NCBI GenBank assembly: GCA_016125505.1
Contig: WGLP01000002.1
Span: forward strand, 868,001-932,000
DNA length: 64,000 nucleotides
Direction: 5' to 3'
Source: Gammaproteobacteria bacterium
GTDB taxonomy: Bacteria; Pseudomonadota; Gammaproteobacteria; UBA6429; Thiohalophilaceae
The notes under the pieces are model-generated. The model was not told where the DNA came from and did no database searches. It saw nothing but the letters and a program-made list of their open reading frames with translations. The position numbers and the translations under genes are program-made. The stretch's first letter is position 1; the number at the start of each line of letters is the position of its first letter. Shown here one piece after another: positions 1-7,726 of the stretch.

Positions 1-752
1 CAAACCTGGAACAGTTCTTTGCCCTGAGCGAAGCGGCCGCTGCCGAGTGGGAATACACGGTCGCCTGGGTCGATTGTCTCGCCAAGGGCGCGCAACTGGG
101 ACGCGGTCTGTTCTTTCGCGGCAATCATGCCACGACCACAAAGACAACGAGCACGGCGGCAGATTACGGTCGAACACGTTTGAACATGCCCTTCACGTTC
201 CCCGGTTTTGTGCTTAACCATAGCAGCATCAATTTGTTCAATCAGGTGTTCTATCATCGTCCGCGGCGAGTGCGCGCGCGCGTGCATTTTGATCCCTTCT
301 TTTATCCCCTGGACAAGATCGCCAACTGGAACCGCATGTATGGCAAGCGGGGATTTTTTCAGTATCAATGCGTCATCCCTGGCGAACGTGCCCAGGCAGC
401 CATGACGAATATGCTGCAAACCATTGCGCAAAGCGGACAGGGTTCATTCCTCAGCGTGCTGAAGGTCTTTGGCGATATCGCATCGCCCGGCATGCTGTCC
501 TTTCCCCGTCCGGGCGTGACCCTGGCGCTGGATTTCGCCAATCGCGGTGACAAGACCCGCGCGCTGCTGGCGAGACTCGATGAGATCACGGCAAGCGAAG
601 GCGGTGCCGTGTATCCGGCGAAGGATGCGTGCATGTCGGCGTCACATTTTCAACAGTATTATCCGCAGTGGCAGCAATTTGCGCAGTACATTGACCCGGC
701 GTTTTCGTCCAGCTTCTGGCGGCGGGTGACACAACAGGGGAAAACGGCATGA
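1..752 (+). CDS. DprE1-like FAD-linked oxidoreductase, 5' end cut by window
   Basis: The reading frame is open from the first bases, so this is the C-terminal part (about 249 residues) of a longer protein. It resembles the C-terminal half of decaprenylphosphoryl-beta-D-ribose 2'-oxidase (DprE1), which oxidises a polyprenyl-phosphoryl ribose in the first half of its epimerisation to arabinose. Visible landmarks are YTVAWVDCLAKG near the start, LSFPRPGVTLALDF in the middle and YPAKDACM near the end; the lysine of the last motif matches the conserved active-site lysine of the family. The cysteine hit by benzothiazinones in the Mycobacterium tuberculosis enzyme appears to be alanine here (TLALDF). 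The stop overlaps the next start as ATGA, and the next gene encodes the expected partner, a DprE2-like reductase. The exact polyprenyl-sugar substrate is inferred. Confidence 0.82.
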   Translation, partial: NLEQFFALSEAAAAEWEYTVAWVDCLAKGAQLGRGLFFRGNHATTTKTTSTAADYGRTRLNMPFTFPGFVLNHSSINLFNQVFYHRPRRVRARVHFDPFFYPLDKIANWNRMYGKRGFFQYQCVIPGERAQAAMTNMLQTIAQSGQGSFLSVLKVFGDIASPGMLSFPRPGVTLALDFANRGDKTRALLARLDEITASEGGAVYPAKDACMSASHFQQYYPQWQQFAQYIDPAFSSSFWRRVTQQGKTA

Positions 753-1486
753 AGCGGGTATTGATTCTGGGGGCGAGTTCCGCCATTGCCGAACACACGG
801 CGCGCGTGTTTGCCGCGCGCGGCGATCAACTGTTCCTGGTGGCGCGTAACGCGCAACGGCTCAAGACCATCAGCGACGATCTGCGTGTGCGTGGCGCACA
901 GGATTGTGACTACCGCGTTGCCGAACTGGCCGATACTTCGACGCATGCGGAATTAATCCAGGAAGCGACCCGACAGTTAAACGGCCTGGATATCGTACTG
1001 GTGGCTTACGGTACGCTGGGCGATCAAAAAAGGTCTGAGCAAACCTATGAAAACACCTTGCAGGAGTTGCAGACCAATTGCCTGAGTGTGTTGTCATTAT
1101 TGACGTTGCTCGCCAATCAGTTCGAACAGCAGGGGCAGGGTTGTATCGCGGTGATCTCGTCGGTCGCCGGCGATCGCGGCCGTCAGAGCAATTATGTATA
1201 TGGCACCGCCAAGGGTGCGTTGTCGATCTTTCTGCAAGGTCTGCGCAACCGGCTGGGGAAGACGCCGGTGCAGGTGCTGACCATCAAACCCGGTTTTGTC
1301 GACAGCCCGATGACCAAGGAATTCAAAAAGGGCCTGTTATGGGTCAAGCCTGCGGTGATTGCACAGGGCATCGTCAAGGCGATCGATAAAAACAAAGACG
1401 TGGTCTACCTGCCGTTCTTCTGGCGTTACATCATGTTTATCATCAAACTCATTCCGGAAAAAATCTTCAAGAGACTGTCGTTGTAA
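749..1486 (+). CDS. DprE2-like short-chain dehydrogenase
   Basis: A 245-residue classical short-chain dehydrogenase/reductase. The N-terminal Rossmann fold reads VLILGASSAIAEHTARVF, with alanine in place of the last glycine of the usual GxxxGxG. The catalytic serine lies in VISSVAG and the YxxxK pair in YGTAK. Its size and its position directly after a DprE1-like oxidase match the 2-keto reductase DprE2, which would complete ribose-to-arabinose epimerisation on a polyprenyl phosphate. The C-terminus (FFWRYIMFIIKLIPEKIFKRL) is hydrophobic then basic, suggesting membrane association as expected for a lipid-linked substrate. It overlaps the upstream gene by 4 bases and the downstream gene by 1, so it is certainly in an operon. 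The SDR family is certain and the DprE2 role is likely from context. Confidence 0.85.
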   Translation: MKRVLILGASSAIAEHTARVFAARGDQLFLVARNAQRLKTISDDLRVRGAQDCDYRVAELADTSTHAELIQEATRQLNGLDIVLVAYGTLGDQKRSEQTYENTLQELQTNCLSVLSLLTLLANQFEQQGQGCIAVISSVAGDRGRQSNYVYGTAKGALSIFLQGLRNRLGKTPVQVLTIKPGFVDSPMTKEFKKGLLWVKPAVIAQGIVKAIDKNKDVVYLPFFWRYIMFIIKLIPEKIFKRLSL

Positions 1487-2427
1487 TGGATAAGCATCAA
1501 AAAATCGTGATACCCGGCGCGGCCGGTCTGGTCGGACAGAACCTGATCGTGTTTCTTAAGCAGGCGGGTTATACAAATTTAATCGCCATCGACAAGCATC
1601 CGCACAATACGCGCATGCTGGCAAAGCTGCATCCGGATATCACCGTGTTCGAGGCCGACCTGGCGGATGCCGGTGCCTGGCAGGATCAGTTTGCCGAGGC
1701 GGCGGTGGTGATCATGCTGCAGGCGCAGATCGGTGCCCTGGACGAGACCCCCTTTATCCGCAATAACGTCACGTCCACCGAGCGCGTTATCGATGCCTGT
1801 AAACGGCACGCGGTACCCTACATTATTCACATCAGTTCCTCGGTGGTGGAATCCGTCGCCGATGACTTTTATACCAATAGCAAAAAGACCCAGGAAAAAC
1901 TGATTAATGAGTGCGGCATTCCCCATGTTATCCTGCGACCGACCCTGATGTTTGGCTGGTTTGATCGCAAACACCTGGGCTGGCTGTCGCGCTTCATGGC
2001 GAAGTCGCCGGTGTTCCCCATCCCGGGTAACGGGCGTTACATGCGCCAGCCGCTGTACGTCAAGGATTTCTGTAACATCATCATCAGTTGTCTGCAGCGT
2101 ACGCCCGACAATGCCACGTTTAACATTACCGGCAAGGACAAGATCGATTACGTGGATATCATCCGCACCATCAAGCGCGTATTGCAGCTGAAGACCTGGA
2201 TACTGCACATTCCATATAGTCTGTTCTGGATTTTGCTCTGGGTGTATGCGCTGTTCGACCGGGACCCGCCGTTTACCACCCAGCAATTATCGGCGCTGGT
2301 GGCGCATGATGAATTTGAGTTGATTTCGTGGTGGGAAATTTTTGGCGTGGAGGCGACGCCGCTGGAACAGGCGATGCGCGAAACGTTTACCGACCCGCAG
2401 TATAGCCAGTATGTATTGGAATTTTAA
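1486..2427 (+). CDS. NAD-dependent epimerase/dehydratase family protein
   Basis: A 313-residue extended SDR. The N-terminal nucleotide-binding motif is IPGAAGLVGQNL (GxxGxxG) and the catalytic pair is YTNSK, preceded by the usual HISSSVV strand. The central part (LRPTLMFGWFDRKHLGWL) and the later VKDFCNIII segment are typical of nucleotide-sugar epimerases and reductases. A hydrophobic stretch near residues 236-255 (ILHIPYSLFWILLWVYALF) is unusual for a soluble epimerase and suggests a membrane-linked substrate. The start overlaps the stop of the preceding gene by one base. The sugar it acts on cannot be read from sequence; by position it belongs to the same polyprenyl-sugar or surface-glycan pathway. 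Confidence 0.8.
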   Translation: MDKHQKIVIPGAAGLVGQNLIVFLKQAGYTNLIAIDKHPHNTRMLAKLHPDITVFEADLADAGAWQDQFAEAAVVIMLQAQIGALDETPFIRNNVTSTERVIDACKRHAVPYIIHISSSVVESVADDFYTNSKKTQEKLINECGIPHVILRPTLMFGWFDRKHLGWLSRFMAKSPVFPIPGNGRYMRQPLYVKDFCNIIISCLQRTPDNATFNITGKDKIDYVDIIRTIKRVLQLKTWILHIPYSLFWILLWVYALFDRDPPFTTQQLSALVAHDEFELISWWEIFGVEATPLEQAMRETFTDPQYSQYVLEF

Positions 2428-2442
2428 AGAAGCCGACGACAT

Positions 2443-3732
2443 ATGAACAAGATCGCAGTGATTGGCGCGGGCCCGATGGGTCTGGCTGTGGCATACGAAC
2501 TGGGCAAACAGGGACAGCCTGTCGATCTGTATGAATACGATGATCGCCTGGGCGGGATGTCGGCGCATTTCGATTTCAACGGCCTCAGCATCGAACGCTA
2601 TTACCACTTCGTCTGCCATCACGATGATCCGCTGTTTGCCTTGCTGGATGAGCTGGGGATTCGCGACAAGCTGCACTGGGCGGATACGAAAATGGGTTAT
2701 TACTATGAGGGCCACCTGCATCGCTGGGGTGATCCGTTTTCCCTGCTGGGATTCCCGCACCTGGATATGTTGTCAAAGCTGCGATACGGCATGCACATGT
2801 TTTTGTCGTCGAAGCGCAAGAAGGCCAACTGGCGCGGTCTCGATGCGCTGGATGCGGTAAGCTGGTTGAAGCAAGGCTGTGGCGAAAGGGCGTATGCCGT
2901 GTTGTGGGAACGCCTGTTCAAACTGAAATTCCACGAATTCACGGATAATCTTTCCGCCGCCTGGATCTGGGCGCGCATTCGTCGTGTCGGGCGTTCGCGT
3001 CGCAGTATCTTTCAGGAAAGCATGGGTTACCTCGAGGGCGGATCGCAGACCTTGCTTAACGCACTGGCGTCACGTATCCAGACAAGTGGCGGTCAGATCC
3101 ATTTGTCCACACCGGTGCAGGAAGTCATTATTAATGACGGTCGTGTTGACGGGATCAAGGTCAATGGTGAGCAGCGTGACTACGCCAGGGTGATCAGCAC
3201 CATCCCGCTGCAGTATGTACCCAAGATGATCCCCGCCTTGCCGGAGCAACAGTTGGCGCAGTATGCACAGGTGCAGAATATCGGCGTCATCTGTCTGTTG
3301 TTCAAACTGCGGCAGCCAGTGACGGACAACTTCTGGTTGAATATCAGCGACAGGAATATCGAGATCCCAGGGATTATCGAGATGAGCAACCTGCAGCCCT
3401 TCGAGCATTCCATCGTGTATGTGCCGTATTACATGCCGCAGACGCATCCCAAGTTTGCCTGGAGTGACGAACAGATTATTGGCGAAGCGACCGACTATCT
3501 GAAATGCATCAATCCGGTGCTGACCGATGCGGATATTATCGACGTGCATGCCTCGCGCTATGCCTTCGCCCAGCCGATTTGTCAGCCGCAGTTCGCTGAT
3601 TACCTGCCGCCCATGCGTTCCTCCGTGTCCGGCCTGTTTATTGCGGATACCTCTTACTATTATCCGGAAGACCGCTCGATCTCGGAAAGCGTTGCCCTGG
3701 GTAAACAGTTGGCGGATATGGCGCGAGTATGA
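2443..3732 (+). CDS. FAD-dependent oxidoreductase (amine oxidase/UDP-galactopyranose mutase-like fold)
   Basis: A 429-residue flavoprotein beginning with a textbook dinucleotide-binding motif, VIGAGPMGLAVAYELGKQG, followed by YEYDDRLGGMSAHF, which matches the second FAD-contacting segment of the amine oxidase/protoporphyrinogen oxidase superfamily. The C-terminal FAD motif is GLFIADTSYYYPEDRSISESV. Proteins of this type are common in polysaccharide clusters beside GtrA proteins and glycosyltransferases, where the reaction is mostly unknown. UDP-galactopyranose mutases share the fold, but I do not see enough to claim mutase activity. It starts 15 bases after the epimerase, and its stop overlaps the GtrA gene by 4 bases. 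Confidence 0.78.
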   Translation: MNKIAVIGAGPMGLAVAYELGKQGQPVDLYEYDDRLGGMSAHFDFNGLSIERYYHFVCHHDDPLFALLDELGIRDKLHWADTKMGYYYEGHLHRWGDPFSLLGFPHLDMLSKLRYGMHMFLSSKRKKANWRGLDALDAVSWLKQGCGERAYAVLWERLFKLKFHEFTDNLSAAWIWARIRRVGRSRRSIFQESMGYLEGGSQTLLNALASRIQTSGGQIHLSTPVQEVIINDGRVDGIKVNGEQRDYARVISTIPLQYVPKMIPALPEQQLAQYAQVQNIGVICLLFKLRQPVTDNFWLNISDRNIEIPGIIEMSNLQPFEHSIVYVPYYMPQTHPKFAWSDEQIIGEATDYLKCINPVLTDADIIDVHASRYAFAQPICQPQFADYLPPMRSSVSGLFIADTSYYYPEDRSISESVALGKQLADMARV

Positions 3733-4139
3733 GCAGGCATCTCAGGAAAGAGTTTGTTAATTTCCTGCTGGTGGGCGGGGTGGCGGCGCTGGTGAATTTT
3801 CTTGCCCGCATCGTGATCAACCGCTTCGTTTCCTTTGCCGTCGCTGTCGTGCTCGCCTATGTCGTGGGTATGCTGACTGCCTTTATATTATCGAAGTTGT
3901 ATGTGTTCGAGAAAAGCGGCCGGCATCACCTGCATGAGTTGCGCGATTTCACTATCGTGAATCTGTTTGCCGCCGTGCAGGTGTGGGCAATCAGTGTCGG
4001 CCTGGCGGAGTATGTGTTTCCCGCCATAAAGTTTCAATTCTATGCGCCCGAGGTTGCACACCTGATTGGCTTGAGCATTCCCGCCGTGACCAGTTATTTC
4101 GGCCATAAATATTTTTCCTTCCGTAAACACAGCGGTTGA
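3729..4139 (+). CDS. GtrA family membrane protein
   Basis: A 136-residue protein with four predicted membrane segments. The pattern FLLVGGVAALVNFLARIVINR at the N-terminus and SYFGHKYFSFR at the C-terminus is typical of the GtrA family. GtrA proteins are proposed to flip or help deliver polyprenyl-phosphate-linked sugars across the inner membrane. In mycobacteria a GtrA-like protein (Rv3789) sits beside dprE1 and dprE2, and the same partnership appears here. It overlaps the upstream oxidoreductase by ATGA. A role in moving polyprenyl-phosphoryl pentose is inferred from this neighbourhood. Confidence 0.85.
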   Translation: MSRHLRKEFVNFLLVGGVAALVNFLARIVINRFVSFAVAVVLAYVVGMLTAFILSKLYVFEKSGRHHLHELRDFTIVNLFAAVQVWAISVGLAEYVFPAIKFQFYAPEVAHLIGLSIPAVTSYFGHKYFSFRKHSG

Positions 4140-4154
4140 GGCCGGATTAGCCGC

Positions 4155-4463
4155 ATGTTGTCCTGGCTCTTCATCCTGCTGACGCTTGTTCTCGTCTGGC
4201 TGTGGTGGGATGGTCTGGGTGCCAAGGAAGTTGCGCGGGAAAACTGCAAGCGCGTATGTCGTGAACGTGATGTGTTATTTCTGGATGATACGGTAGCCCT
4301 GGCGCGGCTGCGGCTGCGCCGTGGCAGCGATGGCAATCTGCGGGTTTACCGGCGCTTTCATTTTGAATTTACCAGCGATGGCGAGCAGCGTTATCAGGGC
4401 TATGTGGATATGCTGGGAAACCGCGTGCTCCATACCGAAATGGAGGCTTACCGGATTCACTGA
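4155..4463 (+). CDS. DUF3301 family small membrane-anchored protein
   Basis: A 102-residue protein with one N-terminal membrane segment (LSWLFILLTLVLVWLWWDGLG) followed by a short soluble domain: ARENCKRVCRERDVLFLDDTVAL, then YRRFHFEFTSDGEQRYQGYVDMLGNRV. This pattern matches the DUF3301 family of gammaproteobacteria. Function is unknown. It sits 15 bases after gtrA on the same strand, so it may be the last gene of that transcript. It meets a convergent gene 3 bases downstream. Confidence 0.72.
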   Translation: MLSWLFILLTLVLVWLWWDGLGAKEVARENCKRVCRERDVLFLDDTVALARLRLRRGSDGNLRVYRRFHFEFTSDGEQRYQGYVDMLGNRVLHTEMEAYRIH

Positions 4464-4466
4464 AAT

Positions 4467-5129
4467 CTAATGATGTTGCGGCAGGGTGCTGATGCGCTGG
4501 AGTTTCTTGTGTTGCAGGAGACGATAAAAACGGCGCAACTCGCGTGTGATCAAGATGCTGTTCCCCAGCTCCAGCAGGGAACGATGCAGGTTGTGGCAAT
4601 AATGACGGGCATAGGCATTAGCCAGTCGATAACGTTGTTGTTCGCCGTGATTCAATTGGTGATGAAACGTCGGCCGGTTAAACAGAACGTGTGGCAGATT
4701 GTTTGGCAGGCTGCCACCCAGTTGATCCGCCAATAGCGCTGCCGTCATGACGTATTTATCCACTTCCGCCTGCAATTCCAGTTCAAACAGGCTGACGCTG
4801 CGGGCATGACGCGCATTCCAGGTCAGGCAGACGAAATGACTGACGCCCTCGGTGACAGTACAGAAATCGGCGAGGTTGCCGTGGTGGAGCGAGTCGTTGG
4901 GGTCATCCTGCTTAAGTTTATGCAGAAGTTCCGGGTGCAGGAACAGTGAAATATCCATCCCGTCCCGATGTTCCCTGACCAGCAGTTTTTCCGGGACCTC
5001 GCGCGCGGTATGCGGGGCTTCCATGGTCCGGGCCAGTTCGGTATCACTGAAAACGAAGTCCTCGACATCGTGGCCGGCGTCAATTTCGTAAATGGCCTGG
5101 AGTCGTTGTTGCAAAGGCAGCAGACGCAT
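4467..5129 (-). CDS. hypothetical protein (220 aa)
   Basis: I do not recognise a named family. The protein is soluble-looking, rich in His, Leu and Arg, with no signal peptide or membrane segment. The first half is acidic and contains VEDFVFSDTELARTMEA; the middle has VSHFVCLTWNARHARSVSLFELELQAEVDKY, and the C-terminal third is strongly helical (QRYRLANAYARHYCHNLHRSLLELGNSI, then RELRRFYRLLQHKKLQRI). It stands alone between convergent neighbours, with a 260-base AT-richer gap upstream. Codon use looks like the rest of the window, so it is probably a real native gene. Confidence 0.6.
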   Translation of the reverse strand: MRLLPLQQRLQAIYEIDAGHDVEDFVFSDTELARTMEAPHTAREVPEKLLVREHRDGMDISLFLHPELLHKLKQDDPNDSLHHGNLADFCTVTEGVSHFVCLTWNARHARSVSLFELELQAEVDKYVMTAALLADQLGGSLPNNLPHVLFNRPTFHHQLNHGEQQRYRLANAYARHYCHNLHRSLLELGNSILITRELRRFYRLLQHKKLQRISTLPQHH

Positions 5130-5389
5130 ACACCGAACGTTCCTGAATCAAACCCGCTTACCAGCAAGTATAGCTGCGGATCGCCCCGGGTCCTGCGGAT
5201 GGTATCGGGACGGGCTGCGGGCGGATGGGCGGTCATTCTGGCCGGACAACCGGCTTGGTTTTTATATTCTATTTAAAATCAATAGTCTAGAATAATTCAC
5301 AAGCAAACAAGGTGGTTTTACCGTCCTGGGTTTGTGCTATAAATGGGTTTCGTAATTTTTGGGATCGTTTACTCGAATAACGTAATTGT

Positions 5390-5674
5390 ATGATGCATGA
5401 CAGGCGCACCCGGAGGCGGATTCCGTTCAAACGGCCGATCTCCATCACCACGGACAAGGGCGATAAGCTCTCCATGATGTGCATGGATTTTTCCATGGAG
5501 GGCATTGGGTTCCTGTCCAATGCGCCGCGTGACGTAGGCGATATTTTGCGAGTGACCATGAACATCGGCAATAACGGCCGGACCCATGTGCTGAATGCCC
5601 TCGGGGAAGTCGTACATCGGCGCTACAAGGACAAGCAGTTTTACGTCGGGATGCGTTTTTTCCGCGACAAATAG
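5390..5674 (+). CDS. PilZ domain protein (single domain)
   Basis: A 94-residue protein that is almost entirely one PilZ domain. The c-di-GMP binding signature is present: arginines in RRTRRRIPFKRP near the N-terminus (RxxxR) and DFSMEGIGF (D/NxSxxG). The C-terminal YVGMRFF strand is also typical. Stand-alone PilZ proteins relay c-di-GMP level to partners controlling motility, pili or polysaccharide export. An intrinsic terminator follows at 5712-5740, so it is probably a single-gene transcript. It precedes cheX, another motility-related gene. The partner is unknown; a type IV pilus or chemotaxis link is inferred. Confidence 0.85.
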   Translation: MMHDRRTRRRIPFKRPISITTDKGDKLSMMCMDFSMEGIGFLSNAPRDVGDILRVTMNIGNNGRTHVLNALGEVVHRRYKDKQFYVGMRFFRDK

Positions 5675-5711
5675 TTCTCCAAGACGCGTAATGCGTGCTC
5701 CAAAAAGGACG

Positions 5712-5740
5712 TGCCGCCAGCAATGGCGGCATTTTCTTTT
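5712..5740 (+). terminator. Rho-independent terminator after the PilZ gene
   Basis: A perfect 7-bp stem (TGCCGCC / GGCGGCA) with a 6-base loop is followed by a T-rich run (TTTTCTTTT). It lies 37 bases after the PilZ stop and separates it from cheX. Confidence 0.8.
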
Positions 5741-5829
5741 GTACTGAACGCATCAAGTTTCCCTGCGTGTATGCCGACATTACTCATCACTATGTTCTCT
5801 TATTCTTTTACGCAGAACCTGACACGCTA

Positions 5830-6297
5830 ATGGATGTGCGATTCATCAATCCGGTGCTGGAGACGATGGTGAATGTGCTCAGTACCATGGCGAATATGCA
5901 GCCGGACGTGGGCAAGCCTTCCCTGAAGCGAGATGAAGTCTCGCGCGGTGATGTCACCGGTATTATGAAAATGGAGAGTCCACAGGTGCGTGCATCGCTG
6001 GCGATCAGTTTTACCAAACCGGTTATCATCGACATCGTGCGCCGCATGCTGGGTGAAGATATCCATGAGATCGATGCGACCGCCCGCGATTTGACCGGTG
6101 AGATGGCGAACATGGTGGTGGGCGGTGCAAAAAATCTGTTCGCTGCCCAGGGTTACGATTTCGATATGTCTACCCCCGCTATCCTGGTGGGCAAGGATCA
6201 CACCGTGCATCACCCGTTTACCGGCAAAACCATCCTGCTGCCATTCACCGCAGAGGCCGGGCAATTTTTTGTTGAAATCTGTTTTGCAGATGTCTGA
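5830..6297 (+). CDS. cheX: Chemotaxis protein CheX-like phosphatase
   Basis: A 155-residue CheX-family protein. CheX dephosphorylates CheY-type receivers and helps reset chemotaxis or twitching signals. The beginning MDVRFINPVLETMVNVL and the signature GEMANMVVGGAKNLF, carrying the E/N pair that attacks the phospho-aspartate, fit the family. The ATG at 5830 is chosen because homologues begin at this motif; the frame is open further upstream, but that runs into the upstream terminator. There is no clear Shine-Dalgarno sequence. No cheA or cheY is adjacent, so its target is unknown; the receivers at 36.5-43.9 kb are possible. It meets a convergent gene after 3 bases. Confidence 0.8.
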   Translation: MDVRFINPVLETMVNVLSTMANMQPDVGKPSLKRDEVSRGDVTGIMKMESPQVRASLAISFTKPVIIDIVRRMLGEDIHEIDATARDLTGEMANMVVGGAKNLFAAQGYDFDMSTPAILVGKDHTVHHPFTGKTILLPFTAEAGQFFVEICFADV

Positions 6298-6300
6298 GTT

Positions 6301-6507
6301 TCAGATTTGATTTACCGGAATCAGGCTGGATTGCCAATCCGGATTCGGGGCCGCTTGCCGCAGTTTGAGACACCTGCCCAATTCGTTTTCGTACCAACCC
6401 TGGTGTGACTGGTTAGGCTCGACCTCGAAACCCCACCAGGCGCCATCGGCATCCTGCGCCAGCCACCGGACCCAGCCGGGCAGCTCATGATCATCGTTAG
6501 TAGTCAT
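6301..6507 (-). CDS. small hypothetical protein (68 aa), Trp-rich
   Basis: A short protein with the pattern LPGWVRWLAQDADGAWWGFEVEPN followed by WYENELGRCL. It has five tryptophans, no membrane segment and no signal. The WVRWLAQDxxGxWWxFE pattern looks conserved and gene-like, but I cannot assign a function. It is divergent from bolA with a 94-base shared upstream region. Confidence 0.6.
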   Translation of the reverse strand: MTTNDDHELPGWVRWLAQDADGAWWGFEVEPNQSHQGWYENELGRCLKLRQAAPNPDWQSSLIPVNQI

Positions 6508-6567
6508 GCGAACATTGCGGGTTTCGCGACTTCCCTTGTTTCCGATTCATTCATCCCCACATTTCCG

Positions 6568-6573
6568 TATAAT
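6568..6573 (+). promoter_or_regulatory. candidate -10 element of the bolA promoter
   Basis: A perfect TATAAT lies 28 bases before the bolA start codon. A convincing -35 hexamer at 16-18 bases upstream is not visible (ATTCAT at 17), so an activator or a stationary-phase sigma factor may be used. Low certainty. Confidence 0.35.
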
Positions 6574-6601
6574 CAGCTAATCAGTGAGAGGACATCATAT
6601 C

Positions 6602-6919
6602 ATGAGCGTGCAGACAGACATCGAACGTAAACTTGCCGAAGGCATTACGGCGAAACATCTTCAGGTCATCAACGAAAGCTCCAACCACAATGTCCCGCCG
6701 GGTTCCGAATCGCATTTCAAGGTGGTGCTGGTATCCGACGACTTCGATGGTAAAAACCTGCTTGCGCGTCATCGCCTGGTCAATGCGATCCTGGCTGACG
6801 AATTACAGTCGAAGATCCACGCGCTGGCATTACATACCTACACCGAAGGCGAATGGCGTGACCAAAACGGCGATGCGCCGATGTCGCCGCCATGTCTTGG
6901 CGGTGGCAAAAAACACTAA
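6602..6919 (+). CDS. bolA: BolA family protein
   Basis: A 105-residue BolA protein. It shows the family core ITAKHLQVINESSNHNVPPGSESHFKVVLVS, then RHRLVNAILADEL and IHALALHTYTEGEW. BolA proteins work with monothiol glutaredoxins in iron-sulphur and iron signalling, and BolA itself also acts as a stress and morphology regulator. The ATG at 6602 is chosen over an in-frame GTG at 6584 because GAGAGGA lies just before it and homologues start here. The C-terminal tail PPCLGGGKKH follows the folded domain. Convergent with the next gene, with 13 bases between stops. Confidence 0.88.
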   Translation: MSVQTDIERKLAEGITAKHLQVINESSNHNVPPGSESHFKVVLVSDDFDGKNLLARHRLVNAILADELQSKIHALALHTYTEGEWRDQNGDAPMSPPCLGGGKKH

Positions 6920-6932
6920 AACCTGCCGCAAA

Positions 6933-7613
6933 CTACTGCGCTTCGCTCAGCACCTTCTCCATCAACGACAGTTTGTGGTCGACGTTTTTTTGCACACGGA
7001 CATCTTCTGGCAGCGCCTGGAGATATTCGCGGGTGTGCAGGACGAGTTGTTCGAGGTATTCCGGTTCAAATAATTCGAGCACGGTAATGAAATGCTTGTC
7101 CTCCAGGCTGAGGACTGAGGGGATTAATTCCTCCGCCTGAATAATCTCATCGCCGCGCATCAGTTCTGCCACCAGTGGTGCTTCCAGCATGGCAAAATAA
7201 ACAGTGCGCGCCTGTTCTTCCTCGTCCAGTTTGCGCAGGGCAATGACATCATCGGCAGCACCCTTGCGGATAGTCTGCATACACACCCGGATCAGTTTCA
7301 TCAGTGCGTCCTGGTAGGGACTCAAGTCACCGGCCAGGGCGCTACTGGTCACGTACAGGCGTTCCAGGGTTTCTTTCAGATCCAGTACGATTTCACTGTC
7401 CACCGAACCGGACAGGGTAGCGGCCTGATTGACCGCCTCCTGGAAGCCGTCCATGAATGCCTGCAGGTCCTGTTGATCGCGATGACGCGCCTGTTCGATC
7501 TCCGCTGGAAGAAAATTCTGTTGTGCAGTGGGAAACAGCGGATTTTGATACTTCCGTTGTAAATGCCGTTCATAGGCGCCGGGCAAGGTGCTGAAGCGTA
7601 GCGGGTTATTCAT
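6933..7613 (-). CDS. hypothetical protein (226 aa), divergent from ppk1
   Basis: No recognised domain. A soluble, acidic, mostly helical protein without signal or membrane segments. The N-terminus NNPLRFSTLPGAYERHLQRKYQNPLFP is distinctive. The middle is helix-rich (MKLIRVCMQTIRKGAADDVIALRKLDEEEQ), and the C-terminus YLQALPEDVRVQKNVDHKLSLMEKVLSE looks like an amphipathic helix. It is transcribed away from ppk1, sharing a 113-base gap that contains a strong PhoB box. A link with polyphosphate metabolism is suggested only by position. Confidence 0.62.
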   Translation of the reverse strand: MNNPLRFSTLPGAYERHLQRKYQNPLFPTAQQNFLPAEIEQARHRDQQDLQAFMDGFQEAVNQAATLSGSVDSEIVLDLKETLERLYVTSSALAGDLSPYQDALMKLIRVCMQTIRKGAADDVIALRKLDEEEQARTVYFAMLEAPLVAELMRGDEIIQAEELIPSVLSLEDKHFITVLELFEPEYLEQLVLHTREYLQALPEDVRVQKNVDHKLSLMEKVLSEAQ

Positions 7614-7659
7614 AAAAAATTATCTGCATCGTCAATTGCTTGATCTGTCGCAAGGGTGG

Positions 7660-7681
7660 CTGTCATAAATATGTCATACTT
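7660..7681 (+). promoter_or_regulatory. PhoB box (two 11-bp direct repeats) upstream of ppk1
   Basis: CTGTCATAAATATGTCAT at 7660-7677 matches 17 of 18 positions of the enterobacterial Pho box (CTGTCATAWAWCTGTCAY). It splits into 11-bp units CTGTCATAAAT and ATGTCATACTT. It lies 49 bases before the ppk1 ATG, in the sense orientation. At the spacing seen in E. coli phoA I do not find a good -10 hexamer. Control of ppk1 by PhoB under phosphate limitation is inferred. Confidence 0.85.
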
Positions 7682-7726
7682 CTCTGATTGCGTCCTTGTC
7701 GTTTTTTGGTAAACAATATCTATAGT

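Noticed and set aside
1579..2286. A 235-codon open frame on the minus strand inside the epimerase gene
   Set aside because: Shadow of a clear SDR gene with its own motifs on the plus strand.
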